This document shows, in pieces, positions 12,177-24,327 of a stretch of 64,000 bases of DNA. The position numbers were made by a program, and so were the translations under genes. The stretch is from Scedosporium boydii (lineage: Eukaryota > Ascomycota > Sordariomycetes > Microascales > Microascaceae): positions 1 to 64,000 of the forward strand of contig NJFT01000006.1 in the NCBI GenBank assembly GCA_002221725.1, given 5' to 3'. Each line of letters opens with the position of its first letter. Positions within the stretch are counted from its first letter, which is position 1. Under the pieces are notes generated by a model. That model saw nothing but the letters and a program-made list of their open reading frames with translations, was not told the origin of the DNA and did not search any database.

Positions 12177-13994
12177 CTACAAATTCTTCAACAGCTTCTT
12201 CCACCAAGGTACCTCCCTGGGATCTAGTTCTCTGGCTGCAATCTCTTTGGCCTCGTCGAGATCCCTTCTCCTGCCAGACTGAAGGTCAATCTCATGCAGG
12301 TTCCAGTACGTAGTTTTGAACACCAACTTGTACGCGAAATAGATGATGACAAACAACGGAAGCAAAATATACGCGTCGACAAAGTTTCCAGCGTTAAACG
12401 GGGAAAGCGTGCTCCATCCCTGGACGAAAGCCAAGAAAATGTTGGCGCCGAGCCCGAAGTATGCGTTCCAGGGGTACCAGAGCGACTTGAAGGGAAGCTC
12501 GTCGACGCTGTGGCCTTGGGCAGCCCAGGCACGACGGAAACGGATGTGAGTGAAGGAGATGGAGCCCCAGACCAAAAAGGTCGACACACCACTCAGGTTG
12601 ACGATGTAACTGTAGGCCTTGCCGGCGCCAGTGCTGACATTCATCATGGAGAGCGCGCCGAAGAGGTTCGTGAAAATAATGGCAGGGATAGGGACACCGC
12701 GTTTATCCGTCCAGCCGAGGAAGCGAGGAGCCTTTCCGTCCTGGGCCATGAAGAGGATAGTCCGGGAGCCGATGTAAATGGAGCTGTTGATGGCAGAGAG
12801 ACAGGTCACGAAAATGAAGGCATTGATGAGATGGACACCTCCGTGCCAGCCGGCATTTTGGATCGCAATCGTCATGGGACTCTTGATAGCTCGGCTCGTG
12901 CCACTGACGAGGTCGGGAGCGTTGGAAGGGCATGTAAGGCCGAAAAAGAGGGCCGAACCCATGTAGACGAAGATGATGCGCCAGAGCACTTGGCGAATCG
13001 AGATGGGTACGGCAACGCCGGGGTTCTTGGTTTCTGTGGCGGCAACGGCAACGGACTCAACACCAGCGTAGAAGGTGGAGCAGAAGACGAATACAGTAGC
13101 TACACCACGGAAGCCCGATACCCACGGACCGGGGTCCTTCCAATACGTATCACCAAGAGCCTCGACTCCCTTGATGCCCCCGCCGACGTACCTGCCAAAA
13201 GATGTAAGCACATACTGAGCCTTCCGTGCAACATAACTTCTAGGGCGGTGAACCACTTACACAATGGCAAAGATGAAGAAAGCGCCAAGTCCGATCAGTT
13301 TGACTAGCGCGAGCCAAAACTCGGCCTCGCCAAATGTCTCAACCCCAAGGAGCTGGAATGCAAGAAAAGCGAACTAGAGCGAGACACGATTATTAAACAA
13401 TTCGCGGCAAAAGCAATGATTTAGAAGTCATCTCGACTCACCCAGAATATCAAGAAGTAACCCCAAACGGGAACTTGGTCGCCCCAGAACGTGAAGATGC
13501 TGGAAATCACATTATACTCGTTCGCCAACACACAAAACCAAATAATGTAATAGTTCCATCCCACAGCGACACCGAAAGCCTTGTCAACAAAGCGATCAGC
13601 CAGACCGGTGAAGGCGCCACCGCTGGGGTAGAGGGTGGTCAATTCACCGAGACTCTGCATAATGCTATTCGTACGACGAATTGAGTTAGAATAGGCCGGA
13701 ATTCTACGCAACCGAAGCACCCAAATAAGGTTGGAGACACGGAGCTTACCTGAAAGCGATGATGCCAATTACACCGAAGCCAATGAGCAAAGAGGCAGGG
13801 CCACCGTTTGCCAAGGCACCACCGGATCCGATCAACAAACCGGGACCAATGATACCGGCCAGAGCCATCATGCTCAGGTGGCGGGTCTTAAGACCCCGTT
13901 TCACACCGCTATTGGGGTCGATAGACCTAAAGTCGCCCGACGACTCATCGTCGGAGGCGGCCTCGACCGTCAAGGGCTTTTTCGGATCGGCCAT
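12177..13994 (-). CDS. Amino-acid permease (fungal AAP/YAT family)
   Basis: Plasma-membrane amino-acid/proton symporter of the APC superfamily. Exons 13994-13750, 13664-13442, 13373-13261 and 13191-12177 give 531 aa, a usual family length. The first splice rebuilds the hallmark IIAFSIMQSLGELTTLYP; the helix-1 motif GIIGPGLLIGSG lies near residue 48. About twelve hydrophobic segments follow, and the conserved E-T-K-N-P loop after helix 6 (AATETKNPGVAVP) is present. The C-terminal tail ends in WWKKLLKNL and is hydrophilic, as in permeases controlled by endocytosis. Which amino acid is carried cannot be told. The large plus-strand open frame over exon 4 is a mirror frame. Confidence 0.92.
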
Positions 13995-15539
13995 TTCGGG
14001 AAGATACCGGCTGTATGCGAGAAACAGGTCACTGAAGCGGAGTGTGCTGTCGGGTTAAAGTGATCGGCAGGTTCGTCAAGACAGGTTCTTTTATGCTGTT
14101 GGTCGGTGATGGTGTGTTACTTTCACCGGGGAGATGGTACTCGGGATTCGGGAAATGCAGGGGGCCCTCTGACCATAAATGAGAGGGGGACGAACAAAAG
14201 GACCCGCACAATAGGAGATCCCGCAGAAGATTGCTCGACTGAAAGGAAAAGAAATGGAGGGTGAAAGGTAAGCCGGGAAAGGGAGGGGAAAGTGGAGGTA
14301 GCAGGAGGAGGAATGGAATTAGTATACAGCTTGTTGAACAGCTATCGGGTCTATATCTTGTCTTCCAGCTACGAACTATAAAAATGCCCCATTTGGACGG
14401 GCTTCCTCGAAGTAGGAGATGACCGATACGCATCGAGAGCCCCCATGTTTACTAGAGACAAAAAAGGGAAGCGAGGTTGGATGATGGACGATGGCGCAAT
14501 CGCCAGGCCTTCAACCGTCATTCTGAGGTCCATTCAACGCGACCGAAGATTGGTCGCATCTGCGTTCATTGGCTCAAGGTCAGACGCACCCCACGCCAGG
14601 ACCTGACTAGACTAGAGATATTTAGGAAAGAGTTTGAAGGAGAAATTTCTTGCCTGGCCTGCTTCCGAACTGTTTGTTTTTCCCGTCTTCAGCCACCAAG
14701 CAGACGACAAACACGGAGAATGAGAGAGCTCGAGAGGTTAGACCGGCGTCTCAAACCGGATTCTGGGGGCGCTAGTTTAGACTTGGCTTAGACCCCAAAG
14801 CCGCACTTGCCGCTCGCATGCAATGGCGGATTCAATACAAAGCTTCGTAACGCATGACACGGGCACGGCTTTATGAGCATGTGAGCACGGCTGCTGCTTT
14901 TTTTCTCTTCTCTTCCGCCATATGATTTCAACCAATGCCTACCTCGTACGAAGTAGAGGGGGTTGGTGGTTCAGACGGAATCAGCATCTCGTGCTGCTGG
15001 AAATATTGACTGATGTCATTCGAGCCCGGCTGACGCGAATTGGGTTTGGCTGCTTCTGGAGAAAATTAGCGATTGAGCAGCGTCCTTGCCATAATCGATC
15101 CCTCCTTGGCGCGATATATTTCAATTCAAGCAGGAGACATGTTCACTAAATTAAGTAAAAGGGTCATGTGTGAAGAAAACCATGCGTCTTCGCTTTCCCA
15201 AAGCATCCGACTTCCACTCTCTCATCTTCTGGCTGTGCTAGGGTGTGTGACAAACAAGAATGTCAGTTCGGGACTGCCGAGGCCACTTATTGGCTCGGAT
15301 TAAAATGGCATGGGGACTGGCAATCAGAGCGAAGCTGCACATGAGAACAGAAGCGCAGGCCCCAGCGTGCAGGTCATTTTCAGGTGCTGACAGCTGCAAT
15401 GACTGCTTTGGATGTTCTGCGCATTGAATGGACGACGAAGCCTTGTGAATTTGTGATCTTGATGGTGTTATTAATGGAGAGTAAGTTGAGAAAGTAATAA
15501 TACACGTAATAAATACAAGAAGCGCCCAAAGGCCCGCTG
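13995..15539. other. Intergenic, permease promoter
   Basis: This holds the 5' region of the permease gene and the 3' flank of the ABC transporter. One exact copy of the short element TACGAAGTA lies at 14947-14955. I see no gene; short plus-strand frames at 14477 and 14922 have no recognisable content. Confidence 0.5.
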
Positions 15540-18500
15540 CTAATCAAGGGCCTGGGCTTCACACATCTTCCGATACAATCCCCCCTTTGCAATCAGCTCT
15601 GCATGAGTCCCCATCTCCGTAATCCGCCCTCCATAAAACACGCAGATGACGTCCGCGTCCTTGATGGTGCTGAGCCGGTGAGCCACGGCAAAGGTGATCC
15701 GATCTCCGTCCTTGGCCGCTTCCGCGAGTGCGTTCTGCACAATCCTCTCGCTCTCCGAGTCCAACGCACTAGTGGCCTCGTCCAAAAGGAGCACTCTCGG
15801 ATTGCGAATGAGTGCTCGCGCGATGGCGATGCGCTGCCGTTGACCACCGCTAAGCTGGGTGCCATTGGGGCCCGCTGCCGTGGCGAGGCCTTCAGGAAGA
15901 GATGAGACAAAGTCCCACGCGTTGGCGGCTCGGAGCGCGGATTCGATATCCGCATCTGATACAGGGAGGGGCTCGGCATCATCTGCCGAAGGATCGTCGA
16001 AGCCGAGCGCAATGTTTTCTCGGATGGAGCCTTGGAAGAGCGTAGGTTCTTGCTGGATGAGGGCCACGATGCCGCGGTACAATCTCGGGTTGAGCTCTGT
16101 AAGGGCTGAGGATGCGATGGTGATCGAGCCCGTCGAAGGATCGTAAAACCGCTCGAGCATGGCGATGATGGTTGACTTGCCACATCCAGATGCACCCACA
16201 AGGCCTACGAATTGACCCTTCTGGACCTGCAAAAAGAAGAAGAGAAATGGTTAGTTTAATCGCTGGCTTTGAAAGAGGCATGCTCGAATCAAGCTTACGG
16301 TCAGATTCACACCCCGGAGCACGGTAGCCTCGGGCCGCAGCGGGTAAGAAAAGCGAACATCGTTTAGAGCAATGGGGCTCCCATCCTTTGGCCCATTGCC
16401 GCGATTCTCGGGCGTCTCCCGCACAATGGGCTGGAGCTCATTGAGCCAGAAGAGATAATTGGATGAATTGACTCCCTTTGTGATACCTAATTCACCGATT
16501 ATCAGTAACAGTACTTGGACGTCGGATATGTAGATCAGCGGTTCATACTGGTCGAGAATTGGAAGAGTTGCGACGATGATTGTCCGGCGAAAAACACGGC
16601 GAGGAAGGTCACGAAGAAATTGTACATGGTGACCTCGCCATCAGATAAGAGGCGACATCCGTACCTGCCGCCCATGTAAGTAAGAAACGCTCATACGTGT
16701 CACAGACTAGAAGCGCCTACCAGAAACCGAGGGCCATGAACCAGTATTCTATGCACTGCGTAAGACCAAAGAAGATCATCAAGCGGATCAACGGGCCTTT
16801 AGACCACGATACAGCATGGTCGAGCTCAGCCGTGTATTTTGCAAGGACAGACTCTTCGATGGCAAGCGAGGAGACTGTTCGGATAGCGGTCACTGCCTCC
16901 GAAGCGATAGATGCGCTGGTCGCGTACCTCTCACCCGTCGTACGGTCCAATCTCGCATCGGAGCGGATCTTGAAGTATCCTGCGCTCACGAGCGGCGGCA
17001 AGCCAGCACAGACAACGACCAAACCGAGTTTCCAACTATGCGCGATACCCAATATGCTGCAGGCTGCGAGGTTGAGAATGGAGATTAAGATCAACCCCAC
17101 GTTAAACCCCATAAGCTCGTGGATGGACTGGGGATTAGAATCGACTCGGCTGGTTAACGCGCCGGTGTTGTTCTCACTGCGATCGAAAAACTGGAGATCC
17201 TGACGGAGCATGTCGTTGAAGCATTGCTTTCGATACTTGTGGTTCAATTGCTTAAGGAAGGACAATAAAGGACCTGGGTCAGAGTTCATGCCAACAGTAA
17301 GAGAGCCAGCTTGAACTTACCTGGGCAATGGCGTTGGTGAACCAACCAAGCGCAAAATATGCGACAAAGGCGCCGCCTGCCATCGCGATGAACATTTTGG
17401 CAAAAAAGCTTCCACGCTCCACCATAGCGTCGCCAGTGAGGGTGAACACATCCATAACTTTGGCCATTAGGATTGCTTGGCCAGGGAAGAGTCCCGTGGC
17501 GAGGATGCAGCCTAGTATCAGGCTCACGTATGCCCACGTCAACTCAGGCGACTCCTTAATAAGACGGAAGATCACGGCCACAATACCGAGAGGCTTGTGA
17601 TTTTTGAAATTATCGCGCTCTTTCTGAGAGTCCATCCGGCCTTGGACAGATGTCGCGTATCGTGTGAGTGTGGTGGTGAGATTATCTGGATTATCCTTGT
17701 CTCGAGTGTCGGACCCCCCTTCCCCTTCCCCTTCCTCCGCCTCTGTCATAGAAGAATCCTCCGATACGGCGAGGTTCTGCATCCTCACGAGTCGTGCGTA
17801 AGTACCGTCCTGGGTAATTAGCGATTCATGGGTACCGTGTTCGACGATGCGACCCTTGGTCATAACGACGATGTTGTCAGCTTTTCGGATAGTAGCAAGC
17901 TTGTGGGCGATGACAATGGTCGTTCGTCCTTCAGCGGCCTTGTCGAGTGCCCTTTGGACAATTGCTTCCGCGTGGGGATCAAGGGCACTGGTTGCTTCAT
18001 CAAGAAGAAGGACCTTTGGTTCGGATACGATACTACGAGCGATGGCTACCCGCTGCTTTTGGCCGCCGCTGAGGAGGCTGCCGCTCTGGCCAATCTCGGT
18101 ATCGTAGCCATTGGGCAACTCGGTGATGAAATCATGGGCGTAGGCGATATTTGCAGCCGCCTTGATCTGCTCCATTTGTTCTTCTCTCGACGCGTTTTCC
18201 CACTTTGTGCCGATCAGACCATGTCGAATATTCTCAAATACTGTACCCTGGAACAGAACTGGTTCCTATAGGTGTTCGTTAGCGCAAGATGGGCGACCAT
18301 TTTTAAGAGCCACAGCAAATTAACCAACCTGTTGCACAAGCCGGACGTTTTTCCGGAGCCAATTGAGGTTCAGCTGGTCAATAGGACGACCATCGAGCTT
18401 GACAGCACCGGATCTAGGGTTGTACCAGCGCTCGATTAATCCGACAATGGTGCTTTTGCCCGAACCGGATTGGCCCTGGATCGCGATATATTAGCTCCAG

Positions 18501-20006
18501 TGTCTTTGCCAGGCAAGATGGTTCTCAACTTACCACCAAGGCAGTCACTTTACCCGGGGGAACTTTCAAGGTGAAGTTATCGAGAACCGTGATAGTTGGC
18601 CGAGTGGGATAGGCGAAAGTCACGTTCTCCAGTTCAACTAGGCCAAGCGTCTCGGACGGCTGTTCACCGGACTTGTCCATGGGGTCAATCGCAGACTCTC
18701 GGTCAAGAAGGCAGAAGAGCTTGGCGGCGGCCGAAGCAGCTCTGCTGAAATCGATAGAGTACGGTGCGAGCATAGTCAAGTTGATGGCTGCTAATGCTAC
18801 AGAGAGCAGGACGCTAGATAATGCAAAGGTCAGCATGGAAGCGCAGGCGATGGCGTTCATGGCAAACTCACGTGAAGATATCTCCGGGATTGCTAATCTC
18901 GCCGGATGCTAATCTCGTGACACCTTGCCAGAAGGCGAGACCGAAGCCCAGATAGATGATGGTGTACTCGGCGGAGAAAAGGACTCCAAAAAGGGGGGAG
19001 ATTTTGTTGCCGACGCGATGTGCGTCCGTGAGAAACTCATCGAATTTGCGGACAAGCCTGGCCCTCATCTCAAAAGCATGGACGGTCCGGGCACTAGAAA
19101 GCACTCCCTCGGCGAAGGAGTTGGCCTGAGCATAGATGTCGAGGATCTTGGTCTCATGACCTGCCTCGATAGTCGCAACAATGCCCATGGTTATGATTGT
19201 GGCCGGGGCAATGCACAGACAGATGAGGGTGAGCTTCCAACTGACGACGAATGCAATGATAAACGATGTCAGGAATGCCGACAACCCTTGAAACGTGAGA
19301 CCGAGCTTCTCAGCGATACCTCCTTGGATTAGACGTCCATTGGTCGTCGCCTGCGCGGCGATCGACCCTGCTAAGCCGAAGTCATAGAAGGCAACCTCTT
19401 GCCTTAAGGCCGACCGAAGGTACTGGTGACGGATGTTGCGAACAATCCGGTAGGAAGCGTAGGTGAGGAGTACGTTGTACGTGTAAGAGAGGACAAATCT
19501 ACCAATGCCGAGGTAGAAGAAGTATAGGCTTGACGCTTTATAGTCAGTACAGACCCATGTAAGATGCCCTGCTGCCAGGGGTTCGCGAAGGGGTTCAAGT
19601 ATTCAACGAATATACTAACGCTAGTTTCGAGACATCGTCCATGAACTTGCCGGTGGCAGTTGGATCCAACGTGAAGTCGGTAATAACGTTGACAAATTTA
19701 CCAAATATGAGGTTCTGAAAGGCAATGCCGGCTCCGGAGGCGATCGCGGCCAGTACTGCGATGCCCTGAAGACTATATTCAAATGGCCCAGCATACCGAA
19801 ATATTCTCTGTGGAGATAAGTGAGTTTATCATCTAGCACGTCGGGCTCTCAATTCGTACCTTGTAAGCTACCCACGTCGATTCCTCCTCTGGCAGACCAG
19901 CGGTTGGCACATCCTCAGAACCTGTGGCATCCGGCAGGACATGGTGCGTGTTGTCGCTTGGTCCGCGCTTTTCGTTCGCCTTTTCACTTGCGCTTTCGGA
20001 CCCCAT
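15540..20006 (-). CDS. Full-size ABC transporter, ABC-B/MDR type
   Basis: ATP-driven exporter with the layout TMD1-NBD1-TMD2-NBD2. Ten exons (20006-19860, 19807-19620, 19528-18872, 18813-18534, 18475-18329, 18265-17321, 17250-16721, 16664-16549, 16486-16299, 16226-15540) give 1294 aa. NBD1 has Walker [10 protein letters not shown] (425-433), signature LSGGQ (538-542), LLLDEA and the H-loop IAHKL. NBD2 has GASGCGKST (1077-1085), LSGGQ (1191-1195), LLLDEA and VAHRL. Both Q-loops (VQQEP, IQQEP) are intact, so both ATP sites look competent. An acidic Glu/Gly linker follows NBD1. Start ATG 20006 is preferred over an upstream in-frame ATG at 20111. It is divergent from the Zn2Cys6 regulator at 21112. 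The likely role is drug, toxin or metabolite efflux; the substrate is unknown. Confidence 0.93.
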
Positions 20007-21111
20007 CGTCCTTAGGTTAGACTCTTGCTTGGGCGTTGGCGGCACGAAATCAAAGTCTCGAGGTGCGGCGAAACAAGGGGGAGAAAAAAAGGGCGAGGTT
20101 GAGGTGATCAAGGGAGGTTTTAAATATCTATTTCAAACGCGTCCATTCCTCTCTCCATATTGAAGGTCGGTTGTGCGCGGAGCAGTCTCGAGACAGGTAG
20201 AGGCGTTGTCTTCGGCGTAATGAGTAAGACCGACGAAGGTACAAAAAGATCGAAACGACATATGCTTATGGTTCATGCAAGTGGGAGTTTTGAAAGGATC
20301 AATTTGATTCTGCTGTCTATTACGGGCGGCTTGGCACTGAGATTGGCCCTCAGCAAGCCGCGCAGTCGCCAGCTGGTGTGTGTCGGACCCCGCGGGGAAT
20401 GCAGCGTCGCTTTCCCTGGACTCCAGACCCGCTCCAGACTCGGATCTTGGCGTCGTCCCTGTCGCCAGGCAGCAGAATTAGAGGGAGTCCTTAAAGAAAG
20501 TCCAGTCCTATTCCAGGGTGCAGTACTTCGTACTTCGTACCTTTGTAGTTGCAAGTCGCAAATACTGATGTTAATCAAAATACGAAGTAGATGACGCCGT
20601 GCAATTCATCGTTTCTTATCTAATCCCCGTCTTCATGCTTGCTCAGGATTGGAATTCGGGCCCACAACCAGTATGAAGGTTCACAAGTTGACGCAGAGAG
20701 CATAAATCTAGGTTGCTTTCCCATCTGGGCTAGTCTTGGCGCTATCGCGGGACATTCCGAGCCCAATTCTTCATCAGGGCTGTTTTCCGAGGTTGTTTTG
20801 GGGGTTGACCGATGACTAAACCGGTCGGTCGGAGCCCGCGGATACCGAAATTTCATGTTGTGGGAAAGGAGACTCTTCGTTCCATCGTCATAGTGGCTAA
20901 CCGACCGCATTTGGATGAAAAATCCCACAGCCCAACGCGACGGGTCGGCTCATTATCAAGTAACAAAGTTCGGGGACCGACTGTACCGCGCCCGATAGGT
21001 CACGCAGGCGAACACCCCCGAAGCAATTGCCCAGCTCCAGCTGTCTGTCCACCTGCCATCTTCATCGGTTCCTCGTCTAAAGTCTCCTTGCTTGCAGCAG
21101 GCATATAGGCT
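20007..21111. promoter_or_regulatory. Shared divergent promoter between ABC transporter and Zn2Cys6 regulator
   Basis: This 1.1 kb interval lies between two diverging start codons. It contains overlapping CGGTCGG copies (20822-20828 and 20826-20832), one inverted copy CCGACCG (20901-20907), and further GGTCGG/CCGAC cores near 20943 and 20974. CGG triplets are the usual half-site of Zn2Cys6 proteins. Three copies of TACTTCGTA/TACGAAGTA (20524-20532, 20531-20539, 20581-20589) are also here. Which factor binds is inference. Confidence 0.55.
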
Positions 21112-23920
21112 ATGGAGGACTACCCGGTGGAGGGCAATGGCGCTGAGGAGGGGTTTGAAGGCCCTCCTGGTTCCTCTGGTCCCATACGCCGAGCAGTGAG
21201 GCTCCCCTGTATACTCGCTCCAGTCTCCATGATGCTCCTCCCTGAGGCCCTCTTTAATATCTTCAATTTATACTAACTCGCACTGCGTTAGTGTGATGCA
21301 TGCCGAGCTCGTAAGGTATGTCTCAGCTTGGTCCTAACCTTACATCCACCTTCCTCATCCTCCACTCGCCTTGTTCTGCTCGTAGTGTGCTACATACATG
21401 TATGATCAATCGGCTTGGTCTGTCCTTGGTCGTACTAACGACTCTCCTTAGATTCGGTGTAATAGAGAGTCGCCATGCTCGCATTGCATCCAAGCCAAGA
21501 TCCAATGCACTCATGTTGATAACAAACCAAGAGAGAAGCGCACGCGCATCCTCATCACCCCGCAATAGTATGTGGCCCTTTCCACTCCACCTCCAACCTA
21601 TTGCTTCACTTCCCGTTGGTACTTACCCACATATGATCTAGTGAAAGAAAGATCGATCTCATTGATCGGCGGCTCGATGGGGTTATTCGATTGTTGGAGG
21701 ATCTCAAGATGAATTGGAAGCCCAGTGGAGCTCCACCTAGTAATAACCCAGACAAGCCGAGTCCCCCAAAACCAACCTCGTCGATGTCAACGCCAGGAAG
21801 CGCACCGTCACAATCCGAGGCGACCGGTCCAGTTGTCGAGGGAGACTCCTCTCTGACTGCTCACTCGGCGTTTGCGAACGAATTTTTCAAAGAGGTTGTC
21901 AGCACCGACGAATTGCAGGACTCGAGCTTAGAAATGCGAGAGACCTTAGATGCACTCCATCACATAGTCCATAGCTTGAAGCATCAGACTGCCTCGAGCG
22001 AACTGTCATATCCAAATTCGCGCCCTTCGTCGAGAGTCGCCATACCACCTTTTGAACTTCCCCCAATCCAAAAGTCGGTAGAGGTTATACAAGCTGCGAA
22101 AGGTATGTGTGTTGAGGGCGGCCACACCCTTCTACCAATCCCACCACCCCCGTAGGTTGGGGCTGAGCTGGATACGATTCTAATTCTCTCCGGATACGTC
22201 AGTGTACAACACCGGATCGACCTATCTTTTCGAAAACCTTGGCCTCCCCGCATTCTCAGAGCTTTGCCTTCGTGTTTACTTCTCACCAGATTTCTCGGAA
22301 GCAGATTTCATCATTACCAACGTTGGGCTCTATTATTTGTTCCTCCACTACGCCTACCAAACCTCGGAGACTTCGAGAGAGGAGTATCTGGGATACGTGA
22401 ACATGTGCCGTGATAACACCGAAACCGCACTCTCGAACCTCCCTCTTCATCTGCCGGCAACGTACGATATGATTCTGGCACTCGCGCTTGGTGTAAGTAG
22501 GACTCTTGGAGCCTAAGACGAGGGACGATTATAAAAGGCAGATTTGGGTCTCTAACTATGTTCGCAGACAGTCTATACTATAGAGATGTCAAAGCCCTCT
22601 CTTTCCTGGACACTTTGTTCGAAGGCATCCGAACTCTGTCAGACACTCGGATACCATCGGGCAGTTTCGATGAAGAACGACCACCCTGAGGAGGCCATGC
22701 GCAAACAAGCTTTGTTCTGGGGTGTCTACATGGCGGACAAGGGTCTCTCCCTCCGCATGGGTAGGGCATCAGCTATACAAGATTGGGACATCACTATCCC
22801 CTTTCCCAGACCAGAGGATGCGCGGGGTCCTTTCTGGCATTATTTCGCCCTATGGGTTGAATGCGGACAAGTACAGGGTAAGATCTACGAGTTGCTATAC
22901 AGCCCCGAGTCCGTCACCCAGCCAAGCCATGTGCGGCGATCCCGTGTGGAGACTCTCGTGAAGGAACTTGATAAAGTCATGGCGAAGTCAGCCGAAGCAA
23001 ATGTAAGTCCCCCCCTTCTCCATCATTCCACTCCGAGAAAGCCCCATCTGACGGAGGCCTCGCATTGGCCTAAATTCCAGTTGAAATGGTTACAGAAGTC
23101 GAGGGAGACACTAGGTGACCAGCTAATGGAGTTCCTGTCGATTTCGGATGACGTTCTCTTTCTATCTTTGCTTACCTTGATCCATCGCGCGACGCCTTGC
23201 GACGAGGGCTCTCCGACTACATTTTCGCAAGAATGTATCAAAGCGGCGAGGGCGACTCTCTCGCGGCACCAAGATTGCATGAATGTCTTAGAAGGAGCAA
23301 ATGCCGCTCTATTTTCCATGTATATACATTGGTAAGTGATTGGTACACTCCCTGTTATGTGGCGCATTCGACTCCGCGGGATGTGCTGACCGGTTACAAG
23401 GACCCTCTTGTACTCACCGTTTATTCCTTTCATCGTTATCTTCTGCCATGTCATCAAGACACAAGACGGCGAGGACCTCGCCCGTCTCCATGCATTTAAC
23501 ACGTCAATACAAACTGCTCCCACAGTCTCCGAGGCCGCCGGAAAGGTGTACCAACTCTTCCAGGTCCTCTATAGTGTAGCGCTCCGCTATGTCGAGTTCC
23601 GTACCACTACACCCCAGCCGGAACAGATGGAGGCTAGCGCTGAAATGGATGCGTATCTTTCTGCCCTTGGATTTCCCGCCACCGTGCCAGGAGAGCAGGA
23701 TCAGGAGGCGAATTTTACGAACCCGACGTTTGGGCAAGGCGCAGTAAACGGCGAAATGTTGGCCCCAGGTGCCGGCGAGGCTGCGCGGACCGGAAGCCCG
23801 ATGGCGTACTTGGGGAGCGGCGCGGCACAGCTGGACGACTGGCTTTACAGCAATTCCCAGATGATTGGGATCCTTCAGGGGCCTGGGTTCAACTTTCCGC
23901 GCCAAAATGAGAATCAGTAG
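21112..23920 (+). CDS. Zn2Cys6 transcription factor with fungal_trans middle domain
   Basis: Nuclear binuclear-zinc-cluster regulator. Eight exons (21112-21195, 21292-21315, 21452-21567, 21642-22102, 22203-22492, 22568-23002, 23081-23331, 23401-23920) give 726 aa. The cluster is complete only after splicing: Cys29, 32, 39, 45, 48 and 55 with spacing C-x2-C-x6-C-x5-C-x2-C-x6-C. Exon 2 is only 24 nt and encodes CDACRARK. A Lys/Arg linker and a short coiled coil (YERKIDLIDRRLDGVIRLL) follow, then the fungal_trans region with the LCQTLGYHR segment. Intron 6 (23003-23080, 78 nt) carries good splice sites but has no stop and keeps frame, so retention would add 26 residues. It diverges from the ABC transporter and may control it; targets are inferred. 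Confidence 0.9.
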
Positions 23921-24327
23921 CTAGTTTGGGGCGGACGGTTTGGGGGATTTCTCCGTTGGGCGGCGCAACAGGTTCGGTTTACTGGTCTACAGGTGTATTA
24001 CTATTAAGATCACTAGAAAGGCGGGAGGACAGCTCTCTTTTACGGCTTACGGTTACGGTTAAGACTCTCTTTATTCAGCATCAATTTTAGATACAAATAA
24101 CACTCCATCTCACACACATTATCATCGCTCCTACTCAACGGCCGTTGGTCACTTGAGTAGTATCTATCGTCTTAGCCCAGCAGTATAGCAGTTTATGGAG
24201 GATGGATAGCATACTACTCAACTTCCGAGTCATTTTCCCAGCATTACCAAAGATTATCGTTGTCGGACTCTAAAGTTATATGTCCATCAGCCTTCTGCCT
24301 CTCCTACGCTTAGGCCTTCCTCCTAGA
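23921..24327. other. Convergent intergenic region
   Basis: This is the 3' flank shared by the Zn2Cys6 regulator (plus) and the sugar transporter (minus). It is AT-rich with no open frame of note. A stem-loop or terminator cannot be assigned with confidence. Confidence 0.5.

Noticed and set aside
12294..13307. Plus-strand open frame of 337 codons
   Set aside because: It lies opposite the amino-acid permease exons, has no domain and runs across the permease introns. It is a mirror of strong codon bias.
20007..20111. Upstream ATG for the ABC transporter
   Set aside because: It would add 35 non-conserved residues; the ATG at 20006 starts a typical hydrophilic N-terminus.
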